This document shows, one piece after another, positions 1-9,800 of a stretch of DNA of 18,631 nucleotides. The DNA comes from an uncultured Oscillospiraceae bacterium (lineage in GTDB: Bacteria; Bacillota; Clostridia; Oscillospirales; Acutalibacteraceae). The notes under the pieces were generated by a model, which worked only from the letters and a program-made list of their open reading frames with translations, did no database searches and was not told where the DNA came from. The stretch covers positions 1-18,631 of the forward strand of contig USIA01000022.1 of the NCBI GenBank assembly GCA_900554535.1, given 5' to 3'. Numbering within the stretch: position 1 is the first letter of the stretch; every line of letters begins with the position of its first letter. The translations under genes were made by a program, and so were the position numbers.

Positions 1-99
1 GGCGTCTGCAGCCCGTGCACGCATCAGCAGCTGCACAAGACGTGCCCCACCTATTATGAAATTGCATCCAGTCAGCTGACAAAGGAGGAGTTGGCATGA
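1..99 (+). CDS. ABC transporter half-transporter, C-terminal end only (partial)
   Basis: Frame 1 is open from the window edge to a TGA at 97-99 and encodes 32 residues, including THQQLHKTCPTYYEIASSQL. This resembles the extreme C-terminus of ABC exporter subunits, where a GTHxxLxxxxxxYxxIxxSQ motif follows the nucleotide-binding domain. The stop overlaps the start of the next ABC gene as ATGA, so the two are almost certainly translationally coupled. Paired genes of this kind usually encode the two unequal halves of a heterodimeric exporter. Nothing upstream can be seen, so the substrate and the state of its ATP site are unknown. Confidence 0.8.
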   Translation, partial: GVCSPCTHQQLHKTCPTYYEIASSQLTKEELA

Positions 100-1985
100 G
101 CGCACAACGGAACCCAATGCCGCGGCGGCACGGCCCCATGGCCGGCCGGGGCGTGCCGGTGCCGGGTGAAAAGCCTTCTGACTTCAAAGGCACCATCAAA
201 AGACTGCTACAGTATATTGGCAAATATAAAATCAGCGTCCTCTTTGTTCTAATTTTTGCCGTCGCCTCCACGATCTTCATGATCGTTGGACCGAAGATTC
301 TCGGCCAGGCGACCACAGAGATTTTCAATGGCCTGATGCGCCAGATTTCCGGTACGGGCGAGGGCATCGACTTCGGCCGCGTGGCGCAGATCCTGCTGTT
401 TTTGCTGGCTATCTACCTAATCAGCGCGGGCTTCAGCTATGCACAGGGATGGATTATGACGGGCGTGACGATGAAGGTCACTTACCGGATGCGCAAGGAA
501 ATCAGTGAGAAGATTCAACATCTGCCCTTCAGCTATTACGACACAACGACGAATGGCGAAGTCCTTTCCCGTCTAACCAACGATGTCGACAGCATCACCC
601 AGACGCTCAACCAGTCCATTACCCAGATCATCACATCCATCACGCAGTTGATCGGTATCCTCGTGATGATGCTTTCCATCAACTGGATCATGGCGCTGGT
701 TGCCCTGTGCATCATCCCGATCTCCGCCCTGATTATCGTACTGGTTGTGCGGCATTCCCAGAAATATTTCCGCCAACAGCAGGATTATCTCGGCCATGTC
801 AACGGCCACATTGAAGAGATGTATGGCAGCCATATCGTGGTCAAAGCCTTCAATGGTGAGAAAAAGAGCGGCGAGCAGTTCGATCAATACAATGACAGCC
901 TTTATAAGTCCGGCTGGAAGAGCCAGTTTTGCGCCGGTCTGATGCAGCCGGTGATGGTCTTTGTCGGCAACCTTGGCTTTGTGGTGCTGTGCATTCTGGG
1001 CGGCTGGATGGCCATTCAGGGCCGCATTAGCGTCGGCGACATCCAGGCATTCACGCAGTATGTCCGCCAGTTTACGATGCCCATTCAGCAAGTGGCAAAC
1101 ATTTCCAATATCATCCAGGCAACTGCAGCCGCTGCAGAGCGCGTCTTCAATTTCCTGGAGGAGCCGGAAGAGAAGCCCGAAAGCGCGCACCCCATCACCG
1201 TCAACACAACAGACGCCCCGGATACGGAGCTCAATGTGCACATTCAGGGCAGCGTACAGTTTGCGCATGTGCATTTCGGCTACACGCCCGATAAGATCAT
1301 CATCAATGACTTTTGCGCACAGGTCCAACCTGGCCAAAAGGTCGCCATTGTCGGCCCAACCGGCGCCGGCAAGACAACCATCGTCAAGTTGCTGATGCGT
1401 TTCTACGATGTCAATGACGGCGCCATCCTGGTTGACGGGTATGACATCCGCGACTTTAAGCGCAACGACCTGCGCAGCCTGTTTGGCATGGTGCTGCAGG
1501 ACACCTGGCTTTATAACGCTTCCATCGCGGACAATATCCGGTATGGCAGGCTGGATGCAACGGATGAAGAGATCCGGGCAGCAGCTAAAAGTGCCCAGGT
1601 GGATCACTTTGTCCGCACCCTGCCGGGCGGCTACAATATGATCCTCAATGAAGAAGCCAGCAACGTCAGCCAGGGCCAGAAACAGCTGCTGACCATCGCG
1701 CGTGCGATTCTCGCGGACCCGCAGATTCTGATCCTGGACGAGGCGACCTCCAGCGTCGATACCCGCACGGAGTTGCTGATTCAGAAGGCAATGGATAACC
1801 TGATGAAGGGCCGCACGTCCTTTATCATTGCACACCGTCTGTCCACGATCCGGGATGCGGACATGATCCTGGTCATGAATAACGGTGATATCGTCGAGCA
1901 GGGCACACATGACGAGCTGCTTGCAAAAGGCGGCTTTTATGCTACTCTTTATAACAGTCAGTTTGCGAGCCTGCAAGATGCCTGA
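96..1985 (+). CDS. ABC exporter half-transporter (permease fused to ATPase)
   Basis: This 629-residue protein has the usual length and order of a type IV (MDR-like) ABC exporter half. A hydrophilic N-terminus of about 40 residues is followed by a six-helix membrane domain (about 45-345) and a nucleotide-binding domain (about 385-620). Walker A is GPTGAGKT at 420-427, the signature is NVSQGQ at 523-528, and Walker B is ILILDE at 544-549 with an intact catalytic Glu549; the switch His lies in IIAHRLST. This half therefore looks ATPase-competent. The start ATG overlaps the stop of the preceding ABC half and has an AAAGGAGGAG ribosome site at 81-90. The gene is followed directly by a terminator. 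Export of drugs, lipids or peptides is the family role; the substrate cannot be read from sequence. It resembles the BmrCD/EfrCD type of heterodimer. Confidence 0.95.
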   Translation: MSAQRNPMPRRHGPMAGRGVPVPGEKPSDFKGTIKRLLQYIGKYKISVLFVLIFAVASTIFMIVGPKILGQATTEIFNGLMRQISGTGEGIDFGRVAQILLFLLAIYLISAGFSYAQGWIMTGVTMKVTYRMRKEISEKIQHLPFSYYDTTTNGEVLSRLTNDVDSITQTLNQSITQIITSITQLIGILVMMLSINWIMALVALCIIPISALIIVLVVRHSQKYFRQQQDYLGHVNGHIEEMYGSHIVVKAFNGEKKSGEQFDQYNDSLYKSGWKSQFCAGLMQPVMVFVGNLGFVVLCILGGWMAIQGRISVGDIQAFTQYVRQFTMPIQQVANISNIIQATAAAAERVFNFLEEPEEKPESAHPITVNTTDAPDTELNVHIQGSVQFAHVHFGYTPDKIIINDFCAQVQPGQKVAIVGPTGAGKTTIVKLLMRFYDVNDGAILVDGYDIRDFKRNDLRSLFGMVLQDTWLYNASIADNIRYGRLDATDEEIRAAAKSAQVDHFVRTLPGGYNMILNEEASNVSQGQKQLLTIARAILADPQILILDEATSSVDTRTELLIQKAMDNLMKGRTSFIIAHRLSTIRDADMILVMNNGDIVEQGTHDELLAKGGFYATLYNSQFASLQDA

Positions 1986-2004
1986 TCGCTGCTGAACAAT
2001 TTAG

Positions 2005-2057
2005 AAAACCCCCACACCTTCCCCTGCGTTTTGCAGGAGAAGCGTGCGGGGGTTTTA
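2005..2057 (+). terminator. Rho-independent terminator after the ABC exporter genes
   Basis: AACCCCCACAC pairs with GTGCGGGGGTT with one mismatch. The loop holds a second small hairpin (CCTGC-GTTTT-GCAGG), and a TTTT run follows the stem. It lies about 20 bp after the exporter stop codon. Confidence 0.85.
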
Positions 2058-2705
2058 TCTGCTTTTCAGCAATTTTCAACCGGATTTTCACAAAGCATGC
2101 GGTCCCTTTTCCACCAGCATCCTGCCTGTTTTTCTACCATTCATGAAATGTCCGGGCGTGTCGCCTTAAGACAGTGGAAAACGCTGTGGAAAGTGTGGAA
2201 AGATTTTGCACAGCCCATTAAGCCCGCGCCGTGGAAAAGCCTTTGCAGCATCCAGCGCTTCCAATTTATGTACGCCCTTTTGCAATGTGATCGAATGCAT
2301 CTTGCAAGATAAACTGTATCAAAAAGAAATGCGTTCCGAATCCATGGCGTGCAGTCTTTCTTCATACTGCCATGATTCTGCGGAAGGCATAAAACGGAAG
2401 CGGTGTTTAGAACGTGATTCCAAACATAAATTAAACTGTCCGGATGGTCACGGATATGGTGTCCAATTATAAAGTTCCTGTTTTGATCCCCTGGTCGATA
2501 TGCATCTATAAAACGGGTCAATTGGAATGTTCATAAGCCAACAGGGTGCTTCGTATATGCCAATCATTCCACAAAAATTTGCAATTCACGTTTCTATCAC
2601 CAGCATTTTTCCCCGATTCCGGGGAGAAATTCGGCGGCTTCTCTCTGAAAATCTTAAAAAATGCAGTTTTAAATCTCAGAAAATGCGTTAAGCGTATAAA
2701 AAGCA
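2058..2705. other. Gene-free region with GTGGAAA/TTTTCCAC box cluster
   Basis: No open frame here has both a ribosome site and a recognisable protein. The left part (2065-2240) has repeated TTTTCA and GTGGAAA motifs: three TTTTCA elements at about 2065-2095, TTTTCCACC at 2107-2115, then AGTGGAAAA at 2173-2181, TGTGGAAAG at 2185-2193 and at 2194-2202, and CGTGGAAAA at 2230-2238. The rest shows no clear structure beyond a small CCCCG/CGGGG hairpin at 2611-2624. Confidence 0.5.
2185..2202 (+). repeat. Perfect 9-bp tandem repeat, TGTGGAAAG x2
   Basis: Two head-to-tail copies of TGTGGAAAG (complement CTTTCCACA) sit within a cluster of similar boxes. Each copy differs from the DnaA-box consensus TTATCCACA at two positions. 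Function is unknown. Confidence 0.7.
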
Positions 2706-2734
2706 TTGAAACACTCCGGATGATGCGGTATACT
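2706..2734 (+). promoter_or_regulatory. Sigma-A promoter of pyruvate carboxylase
   Basis: TTGAAA (2706-2711) and TATACT (2729-2734) are separated by exactly 17 bp. The predicted start near 2741 gives a leader of about 70 nt before the ATG at 2814. Confidence 0.85.
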
Positions 2735-2813
2735 AATTTTGGAAACGGCATTTTCTTGAGAGGCTCAGATCGGCCTGGATCTGGAAAAAAGAAAAGAGAG
2801 GAGCATCCCAAAC

Positions 2814-5800
2814 ATGCGTAAGGAATTCAAAAAAGTACTGATTGCAAACCGGGGCGAAATCGCAATGCGTATTTTCCGCGCTTGCCACGACCTTGGCCTT
2901 CAAACCATCGCGATTTATTCGAACGAGGACACCTACAGCCTATTTCGTACAGCTGCTGATGAATCTTATCTGATTGGGGAGAACCTCAGCCCGCTGGGCG
3001 CTTATCTGGACATTCCCCGCATCATTGATCTGGCAAAAAAACACCACGCCGATGCCATCCATCCGGGCTATGGATTTCTGTCGGAAAACGGAGATTTCGC
3101 CCGGGCTTGTGAAGAAGCTGGTATCCAATTTATCGGGCCAAGTTCCAAGGTTCTGGATCTAATGGGAGACAAGCTTTCTGCCAAAAAGATTGCGTTGGAA
3201 TGCGATGTGCCCACTACACCAGGAACTGCAAAACCGCTTGCCAGTCGGGAAGAGGCACAGAAATTGGCTGTGGAGTTCGGCTTTCCCGTCATTTTGAAGG
3301 CTGCGGCTGGTGGCGGCGGGCGCGGTATGCGCCGGTGCAATTCCGTTGAAGAAGTGGGCACCAACTTTGATCTGGTGAAAGCCGAGGCCCAAAAAGCATT
3401 CGGCAACGACGACATTTTCATGGAAAAGTTTTTGGTGGACCCAAAGCATATCGAAGTGCAGGTACTGGGCGACGAATATGGAAACGTAGTGCATCTTTTT
3501 GAACGGGATTGTTCTTTGCAGCGCCGCTATCAGAAGGTGGTGGAATTTGCCCCGGCGTTTTCGGTCGATCAACGCATTCGCGAATCGCTTTATGAAGATG
3601 CGGTGAAAATTGCCAAACATGTTGGCTATGTCAATGCTGGAACCCTTGAATTTTTGGTGGACAAAGAAGGGCATCATTACTTCATTGAAATGAATCCTCG
3701 CATCCAGGTCGAACACACGGTTACAGAGATGGTGACGGGCGTCGACTTGGTCCGCTCGCAGATTTTGATTGCAGAGGGCAAGCCGCTGAGTGACCCGCTG
3801 ATCGGCATCCAAAAGCAAAGCGACGTCCATTTGAGCGGCTATGCGATCCAGTGCCGCGTTACCACAGAGGATCCGGCCAACAATTTTGCTCCGGATACAG
3901 GCAAGATTACCGGCTATCGCTCCGCAGGCGGTTTCGGCATCCGGCTCGACGGTGGCAACGCCTACACGGGCGCTGTGATTTCTCCCTATTATGATTCCCT
4001 GCTCGTGAAAATTACAGCTTGGGACAACACCTTCCCCGGCGTGTGCCGCAAGGCGGCGCGGGCCATCAATGAAATCCATGTGCGCGGCGTCAAGACCAAT
4101 ATCGCCTTTATCACAAATATTCTGAAAAATCCAGCTTTCCGGGCCGGTAAATGCCACACAAAATTCATCGACGAGACGCCTTCTCTCTTCCAACTCAATG
4201 AAAGTCAGGACCGCGCTACGAAGATGCTCAAATACATAGGCAATATTGTCGTCAAGGAGCGCGGAGAGCATAAGCTTTATGATACGCCTCGCTTCCCACC
4301 TGTGACAGGAAATCGCCCGGATGGACTTAAACAGCTTTTGGATGCAAAGGGCCCCAAGGCAGTGGCTGACTGGGTTCTCGGCCAGAAAAAGCTCCTGATC
4401 TGCGACACCACTTGCCGCGATGCACACCAGTCCCTGCTGGCAACCCGTGTGCGTACCCGCGATATTGTCAAGGGCATGGAGGGCACCAGCGAGATTTTGG
4501 CGGATGCCTTCTCGCTGGAATGCTGGGGCGGCGCTACTTTTGACGTGGCTTACCGCTTTTTGCATGAATCTCCTTGGGAACGGCTGGATCTTATTCGGCA
4601 AAAAGCCCCGAACCTGTTGCTGCAAATGCTTCTGCGCGGTTCCAACGCAGTGGGTTACACCAATTATCCGGACAACGTCATTCGAGCGTTCATCCAGGAA
4701 GCCGCCCGCTCCGGCATTGATGTGTTCCGCGTTTTTGATTCTCTGAATTGGCTGCCCGGCATGGAGGTGGCGATGGACGAGGTTCTGAAGCAGGACAAGA
4801 TCTGTGAGGCCACAATCTGTTACACCGGCGATATTCTCGATCCAAAGCGGGACAAGTATACGCTGCAATACTATGTGAACCTGGCCAAGGAGTTGGAACA
4901 CCGCGGTGCCCACATGCTGTGTATCAAAGATATGTCTGGTGTGCTCAAGCCCTATGCAGCCAAGAAACTCGTCTCGGCCCTGAAGCAGGAAATCGGCATT
5001 CCTGTCCATCTGCATACCCATAATACCTCCGGCAACCAGGTGGCGACTTATTTGATGGCGGCACAGGCAGGTGTAGATGTGGTGGATTGCGCAATCTCCT
5101 CCATGTCTTCCCTGACCAGTCAGCCCTCTTTGAATGCGGTGGTGGCGGCTTTGCAGCATACAGAACGCGATACCGGGTTGGACCTTGACCGGCTGCAATA
5201 TCTGACCGACTATTGGGAGGATGTCCGCAAACGGTACGATTCCTTTGAGTCCAGCGTCAAGTACCCCTCCACCGATATCTACCGCTATGAAATTCCCGGC
5301 GGCCAGTACACCAACCTGAAGCCACAGGTAAGAGCTCTGGGCCTTGAAAGCCGGTTCCAGGAAGTCAGGGAAAATTACCGGAAAGCCAATGAACTGCTGG
5401 GCGATATTATCAAGGTGACGCCCTCCTCGAAGATGGTGGGGGATCTGGCGATCTTTATGACGCAAAACAATCTAACCCCGGAAAATATTGTCGAAAAGGG
5501 CGAAGCCCTCGCCTTCCCGGACAGCGTGGTCAGCTACTTCTCCGGCATGATGGGGCAGCCCGCTGGCGGTTTCCCGAAAGATCTGCAGCGCGTGGTGCTA
5601 AAGGGCAAGAAGCCTATCACCTGCCGGCCGGGAGAGCTGCTGCCGCCCGTAGACTTTGAGGAAAAAAAGCGGGAGATGCAGTCCTTTGACCCGAATCCCT
5701 CCTGGCGTGCAGTCCTCAGCTACTGCCTCTATCCAAAGGTAGTGGAAAACTACGTGAAGACCCGCAAGGAATATGGCTACATCATGCGCTTGGGAAGCCA

Positions 5801-6230
5801 TGTATTCTTCCATGGCTTGGCAGTTGGTGAAACCAACAAGGTGAATATTGCGGATGGCAAGACGCTGGTTATCAAATATCTTGGCCTCGGCGAAGTGGAC
5901 AGCGAAGGCATGCGCACCGTCAACTTTGAACTCAACGGCATTCGCCGTGACGTGCAGGTTCCTGACGAGGCGGCGCAAAAGAATATCGTAAAAGTTCCTA
6001 TGGCAGACCCTGAGGACAAGAGTCAGGTTGGCGCTTCCATTCCCGGCGCGGTCAGCAAGATCAACGTGAAGGTTGGCGACCATGTGGAAAAGGACCAGAC
6101 CCTGATGATCATCGAAGCCATGAAACTGGAAACCGCTGTCACGGCCAGGATGGAAGGCACGATCGCGGAAGTGCTGGTAGCCGAGGGCGACACCGTCAAG
6201 GGCGGCCAGCTGCTGATGACCATCCAATAA
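2814..6230 (+). CDS. pyc: Pyruvate carboxylase (single-chain, biotin-dependent)
   Basis: The enzyme makes oxaloacetate from pyruvate, bicarbonate and ATP in the cytoplasm (anaplerosis). The 1138-residue length fits the single-chain, homotetrameric type. The order is biotin carboxylase with ATP-grasp (about 1-450; glycine-rich loop AAAGGGGRGMRR at 163-174), carboxyltransferase (about 520-800; CDTTCRDAHQ at 530-539, probable carbamylated metal ligand Lys705 in CIKDMSG, metal motif HLHTHNTSG at 732-740), a conserved PYC/OADA segment, and the biotin carrier domain (about 1068-1138) with the biotinylated lysine at Lys1104 in EAMKLET. All key motifs are intact. AGGAG at 2799-2803 lies 10 nt before the ATG. 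The gene stands alone with its own promoter. Oxaloacetate decarboxylase subunits share the later domains but not this complete fused order. Confidence 0.98.
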   Translation: MRKEFKKVLIANRGEIAMRIFRACHDLGLQTIAIYSNEDTYSLFRTAADESYLIGENLSPLGAYLDIPRIIDLAKKHHADAIHPGYGFLSENGDFARACEEAGIQFIGPSSKVLDLMGDKLSAKKIALECDVPTTPGTAKPLASREEAQKLAVEFGFPVILKAAAGGGGRGMRRCNSVEEVGTNFDLVKAEAQKAFGNDDIFMEKFLVDPKHIEVQVLGDEYGNVVHLFERDCSLQRRYQKVVEFAPAFSVDQRIRESLYEDAVKIAKHVGYVNAGTLEFLVDKEGHHYFIEMNPRIQVEHTVTEMVTGVDLVRSQILIAEGKPLSDPLIGIQKQSDVHLSGYAIQCRVTTEDPANNFAPDTGKITGYRSAGGFGIRLDGGNAYTGAVISPYYDSLLVKITAWDNTFPGVCRKAARAINEIHVRGVKTNIAFITNILKNPAFRAGKCHTKFIDETPSLFQLNESQDRATKMLKYIGNIVVKERGEHKLYDTPRFPPVTGNRPDGLKQLLDAKGPKAVADWVLGQKKLLICDTTCRDAHQSLLATRVRTRDIVKGMEGTSEILADAFSLECWGGATFDVAYRFLHESPWERLDLIRQKAPNLLLQMLLRGSNAVGYTNYPDNVIRAFIQEAARSGIDVFRVFDSLNWLPGMEVAMDEVLKQDKICEATICYTGDILDPKRDKYTLQYYVNLAKELEHRGAHMLCIKDMSGVLKPYAAKKLVSALKQEIGIPVHLHTHNTSGNQVATYLMAAQAGVDVVDCAISSMSSLTSQPSLNAVVAALQHTERDTGLDLDRLQYLTDYWEDVRKRYDSFESSVKYPSTDIYRYEIPGGQYTNLKPQVRALGLESRFQEVRENYRKANELLGDIIKVTPSSKMVGDLAIFMTQNNLTPENIVEKGEALAFPDSVVSYFSGMMGQPAGGFPKDLQRVVLKGKKPITCRPGELLPPVDFEEKKREMQSFDPNPSWRAVLSYCLYPKVVENYVKTRKEYGYIMRLGSHVFFHGLAVGETNKVNIADGKTLVIKYLGLGEVDSEGMRTVNFELNGIRRDVQVPDEAAQKNIVKVPMADPEDKSQVGASIPGAVSKINVKVGDHVEKDQTLMIIEAMKLETAVTARMEGTIAEVLVAEGDTVKGGQLLMTIQ

Positions 6231-6408
6231 GCCAAGGCGCTCGCGCTGCCTCCGCGCATGTACAATTTCTGATTCAGTTATTAGAGCGATCAAGCCACGC
6301 AGAATCCCTACCTGCATGGAGCACCAGATTGGTACGACAGCTGGTGGACCGTTGGCGCTCTCTGTGTTTCCTGCATTGCGGGGGCATCCTCTTATTTTGC
6401 TTTCTACG

Positions 6409-6447
6409 ACAGGATCGACGCTATTTGCAAGCGTCGGTCCTGTTTTT
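6409..6447 (+). terminator. Rho-independent terminator downstream of pyruvate carboxylase
   Basis: A 13-bp stem, ACAGGATCGACGC with GCGTCGGTCCTGT (one G-U pair), has a 9-nt loop and ends in TTTTT. It is about 180 bp after the pyc stop. The stretch between (6231-6408) shows no convincing gene, so pyc probably has a long 3' untranslated tail. Confidence 0.9.
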
Positions 6448-6808
6448 CATGTCTTAAAATTGCCAAAGAGTGTTTGTCGATTCGATTGCAATTTCTTGGT
6501 AGAGACAGGATTGTTCGATATTTTTTGGTGGATGATTGTATTTTCCTCTACAAAATATACAATGAAAGCTTGTAATTTGTTCAGTATTTAAAAGCCATTT
6601 TACAAGGATTTAAGTAGAAGTGAATTGTACCAGCCCTGATTCTATGCGAAAATAGAATCGCAGAGCGGGTAATGCAAGTGGTGCATCTCGTGTATCTGTA
6701 AATTTTGCAACGCTGCTGTAAACAATTACAAAACCTGGGCCCAGGTGCATCTACCATTTTGTGAGACACAATGTTGAAAAAGTCACACAAAGCAAACAGG
6801 AGGAAATT
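6448..6808 (+). promoter_or_regulatory. Upstream region of the secreted phosphodiesterase, rich in inverted repeats
   Basis: No gene is visible. An 8-bp stem GATTCTAT/ATAGAATC lies at 6638-6659. The motif GGTGCATCT occurs twice (6680-6688 and 6745-6753), the first forming ATGCA-AGTGG-TGCAT. ACCTGGGCCCAGGT at 6733-6746 is a perfect 14-bp palindrome. A weak promoter TTGCAA (6705-6710), 16 bp, TACAAA (6727-6732) fits between them. The palindrome would then overlap the start site, as an operator might. Confidence 0.45.
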
Positions 6809-9800
6809 ATGAGGCGCAAATTAATCGTTTTTCTGTTAATTGCGGCAATGATCACGTCATCCGGTATGATCAACGCAAATGCAGCCGGATCGCAACCGGC
6901 GGGCAATCAGACGGCCAGTTCCGTGCAGGCGCGGATCAGCGTGCCTGAGCCAGACGTTTTCAGTGTCGATTTTCAGGATGGAACCGCGACAGACAAGTCG
7001 GAAATGCAGTTTGGAACCGGTAAGAAGATTGGAAATCCGACAATTAGTGAAAGCGAGGAACTGCATAAGAATATCGCACACTTTGATGGAAAATCGTCCG
7101 CTTATCAGTATTCGTTCCAGAAGGCATACAGCAAGGTGACAAACACCGTCACCATGGAAACCATGGTGAAGTTTAACGAGGTTCCCGCTACAGGCGAGCA
7201 CGACTTTTTCTCAAACCAGCAAAGCGGTGGCCTCGGCTTGGGAATCTCTGGCGGGAAGCTGACTTTCTTTGCCTACGTCGACGGTTCATACCGGCAACCG
7301 GTTGCGACTGTGACCCCCGGTGTGTGGTATCATATTGTAGGCGTTGTGGATGGTGCGAAGGTATTGCTGTATGTCAACGGTCAGCTGATGGCAGAAGTGG
7401 ACGCACCAGAAGCAGGCATCGATTGGACATCCTCCAGCAACGCCAAAAATATGATGCTGGGCGCCGACAGTAGCGCCTCTGGCAGTGCGGAGTATTTCGC
7501 CAATGTGGATATGAGCTTTGCCCGTATGTACAGCCAGGCATTGAGTGCGGACCAGATTAAACAGCTGCATACGGACGCCTTCAAAGGCGCGACGATCAAA
7601 CAGCCGGAACCCCAGAATATCAGCCTGGATTTGGTTGGTTCGGATGCAGTCGCAGCAGGCGGCGAATGGAACCTGAACGTACAGGCGAGAAACGACAAGG
7701 CCGGCAGTATCACCAAGATCGAATATGATCTGGAGTATGACCCGAAGTACATCACCTACGAGGATAGCCAGCATGTGATGTCGGGTGTGACCGTGACGGA
7801 TGACAAGCAGGGCAAGCTTCACATTGTCTCGAAAGCGGCCCTTTCCACAGCTGATTTTAACAATTTCGGCTCGACACGTTTGGTCAAACTGGATCTGCGC
7901 ACGAAAGACGCACCAGCCAACACCAAGACAACCATCAAAACCGCCAACTTCAAGGCGTACGATGCCTATAACCAGCCTGTGACAATTGAAAATCCGCCCG
8001 CTGCTGAAAAAACGCTGACCCTGGAGAAAAACGATCTGGATCTCAACGGCGACGGTGTGGTTGGCGCAGGCGACGTTGCGCTTGCCAAGAGCACAGACCA
8101 AAAGGAAGCCATCGCGGCCAGCGCTTCGATCTACCCCTATAAGCACGCGATCATCCTCACCATGGACGGCGGCGGCCAGGTGTGGAATCCGGACGAAATC
8201 TATTATGACGATAAGATAAACGATGGAAAGCTTCCGAAGAAATACAAGGTGGGAGATTCCAATAATCCGGAGGCTGTCAAACAGATCATCGCAAACCGTG
8301 CGGACAAAGATGCCTATGCGATGGATCTGATCAATAATCAGTTCGCCACCAGCTACACGGCACACTCCGTAGAGCCCTCCATTTCTGCTCAGAATTACAC
8401 CTCCATGCTGCACGGCCTCCCATGGGGAAATCTGCCGAAGGCATATCAGACAGACAATTCGCTTTCTGCTCAGTATTATTGGGCGGACTTCGGCAAAGAG
8501 ACAGCCGCATACCCATCCATCATCAAAGCCGTTTCCAAGGAATTCCCGGCGCGCAAAAATGCTGGCTTCACGGAATGGGATAACATTGTCAACGGCATCA
8601 TCGAGCCGGATGCCCAGCTGATCGGCAAGCAGCCCGCCTCCTGGCAAAGCTTCTACGATGTGGCCAACTACATCAAGAGCGACGACTTCAATGACACCGC
8701 GATCGTCTATATGCAAAGCGATCAAATGGACGGTGTTGGCCATAGCAGCGGCTGGTACAACACAAATTATTGGCAGCACCTGTATGAGCGTCAGAGCGGC
8801 GGTCAAACAGTCGAGACGTATAACGCGTTTTACAAAGCTGTCATGGACGCACTGAAAGAGAGCGGCCATGACGATGACACGCTCATCATCACAAATGCAG
8901 ACCACGGCGGCAGCGACTTGAACCACGGCTCCACCGATCCCTCCAATATGGACATCTTCATCGGTATTGGCGGCGAGACGGTCAACTCCGGCGCACGCCT
9001 GGAGGGCGGCACCAACGCAGATGTGGGTCCCATCGCGCTCTCTGCGCTGCGCGTTGACAAAGCAGACAGCATGACGGGCGGTGTTTTTGATCAAAACACG
9101 TTCCTTTCGCAGGACGAACTGAGCAAAAAGAACCGCAATATTGAAAAGGTAACGATGGTGCGCGATGGCAACCAAGCGCAGCTCCAGCTGAGCAATCCGA
9201 AGGCACAGACCCGCGTGGTGGATGCAGTCATCGACCTCAAAGGCGCAACCGTCAGTTCCATCGATGCGAACGGCGGCGAAGTGCTCCGTCAGGAAACCAC
9301 CGCTGACGGCAAACTGAAGCTGACCATTTCCTATGACAGGCAGCCGGACACCCTCGCCACCATTACCTTCAAAGATCAGAAAGACACTGAGGCATCTTTA
9401 GACGAAGTTATGCTCGGCACCAAGGACGGAGACGAAGTGTATCCGGACACAGCGAATACAAAGGGCGACATTGAGGATACCAGTAACCCGACACCCCCTT
9501 CGCCGTCGAAGCCCGACCATGACTCCACGCCAGAACAACCGTCTGAACAGCCGTCCGTGCAATCGGTCGTCACCCTGCAGGACGGCAGCGAAGTCACGCC
9601 TAATTCGGACGATTTGATCGAGATTCCTCAGTCGAGCACGTTTGTCGTCACCATGACGTCCGACAAGCCGCTGGATTCCTTTAACCTCACGACCGGCAAT
9701 GGCAAGGCTATTGCGACAGGCACGATCAAGGCTTGGGATCCGGCAACCAAGACGGGCACCTACACGCTTTATGGTCTCGGTGCACCGGACGGTCCGGATA

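Noticed and set aside
573..1976. 467-codon minus-strand open frame opposite the ABC exporter
   Set aside because: Antisense shadow of a gene with all ABC motifs intact.
2066..2238. Chromosomal origin of replication
   Set aside because: Boxes are only 7/9 matches and there is no dnaA, dnaN, rpmH or AT-rich unwinding region beside them; kept only as a box cluster.
2031..2821. Several frames of about 90 codons in the region before pyruvate carboxylase, on both strands
   Set aside because: No ribosome sites or family resemblance; some overlap the terminator or the pyc promoter.
3159..5465. 768-codon minus-strand open frame opposite pyruvate carboxylase
   Set aside because: It lies fully antisense to an intact, well-conserved gene, has no recognisable domains, and is explained by codon bias of the real gene.
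6316..6591. 91-codon open frame after pyruvate carboxylase
   Set aside because: It spans the strong terminator hairpin at 6409-6447 and lacks a ribosome site.
6761..6808. Earlier ATG for the phosphodiesterase, 16 codons upstream
   Set aside because: It would put charged residues before the signal peptide and has no ribosome site, whereas ATG 6809 follows AGGAGG at 5 nt.
7286..9175. 629-codon minus-strand open frame opposite the phosphodiesterase
   Set aside because: Antisense shadow with no family motifs; the plus-strand gene has a signal peptide, ribosome site and catalytic motifs.
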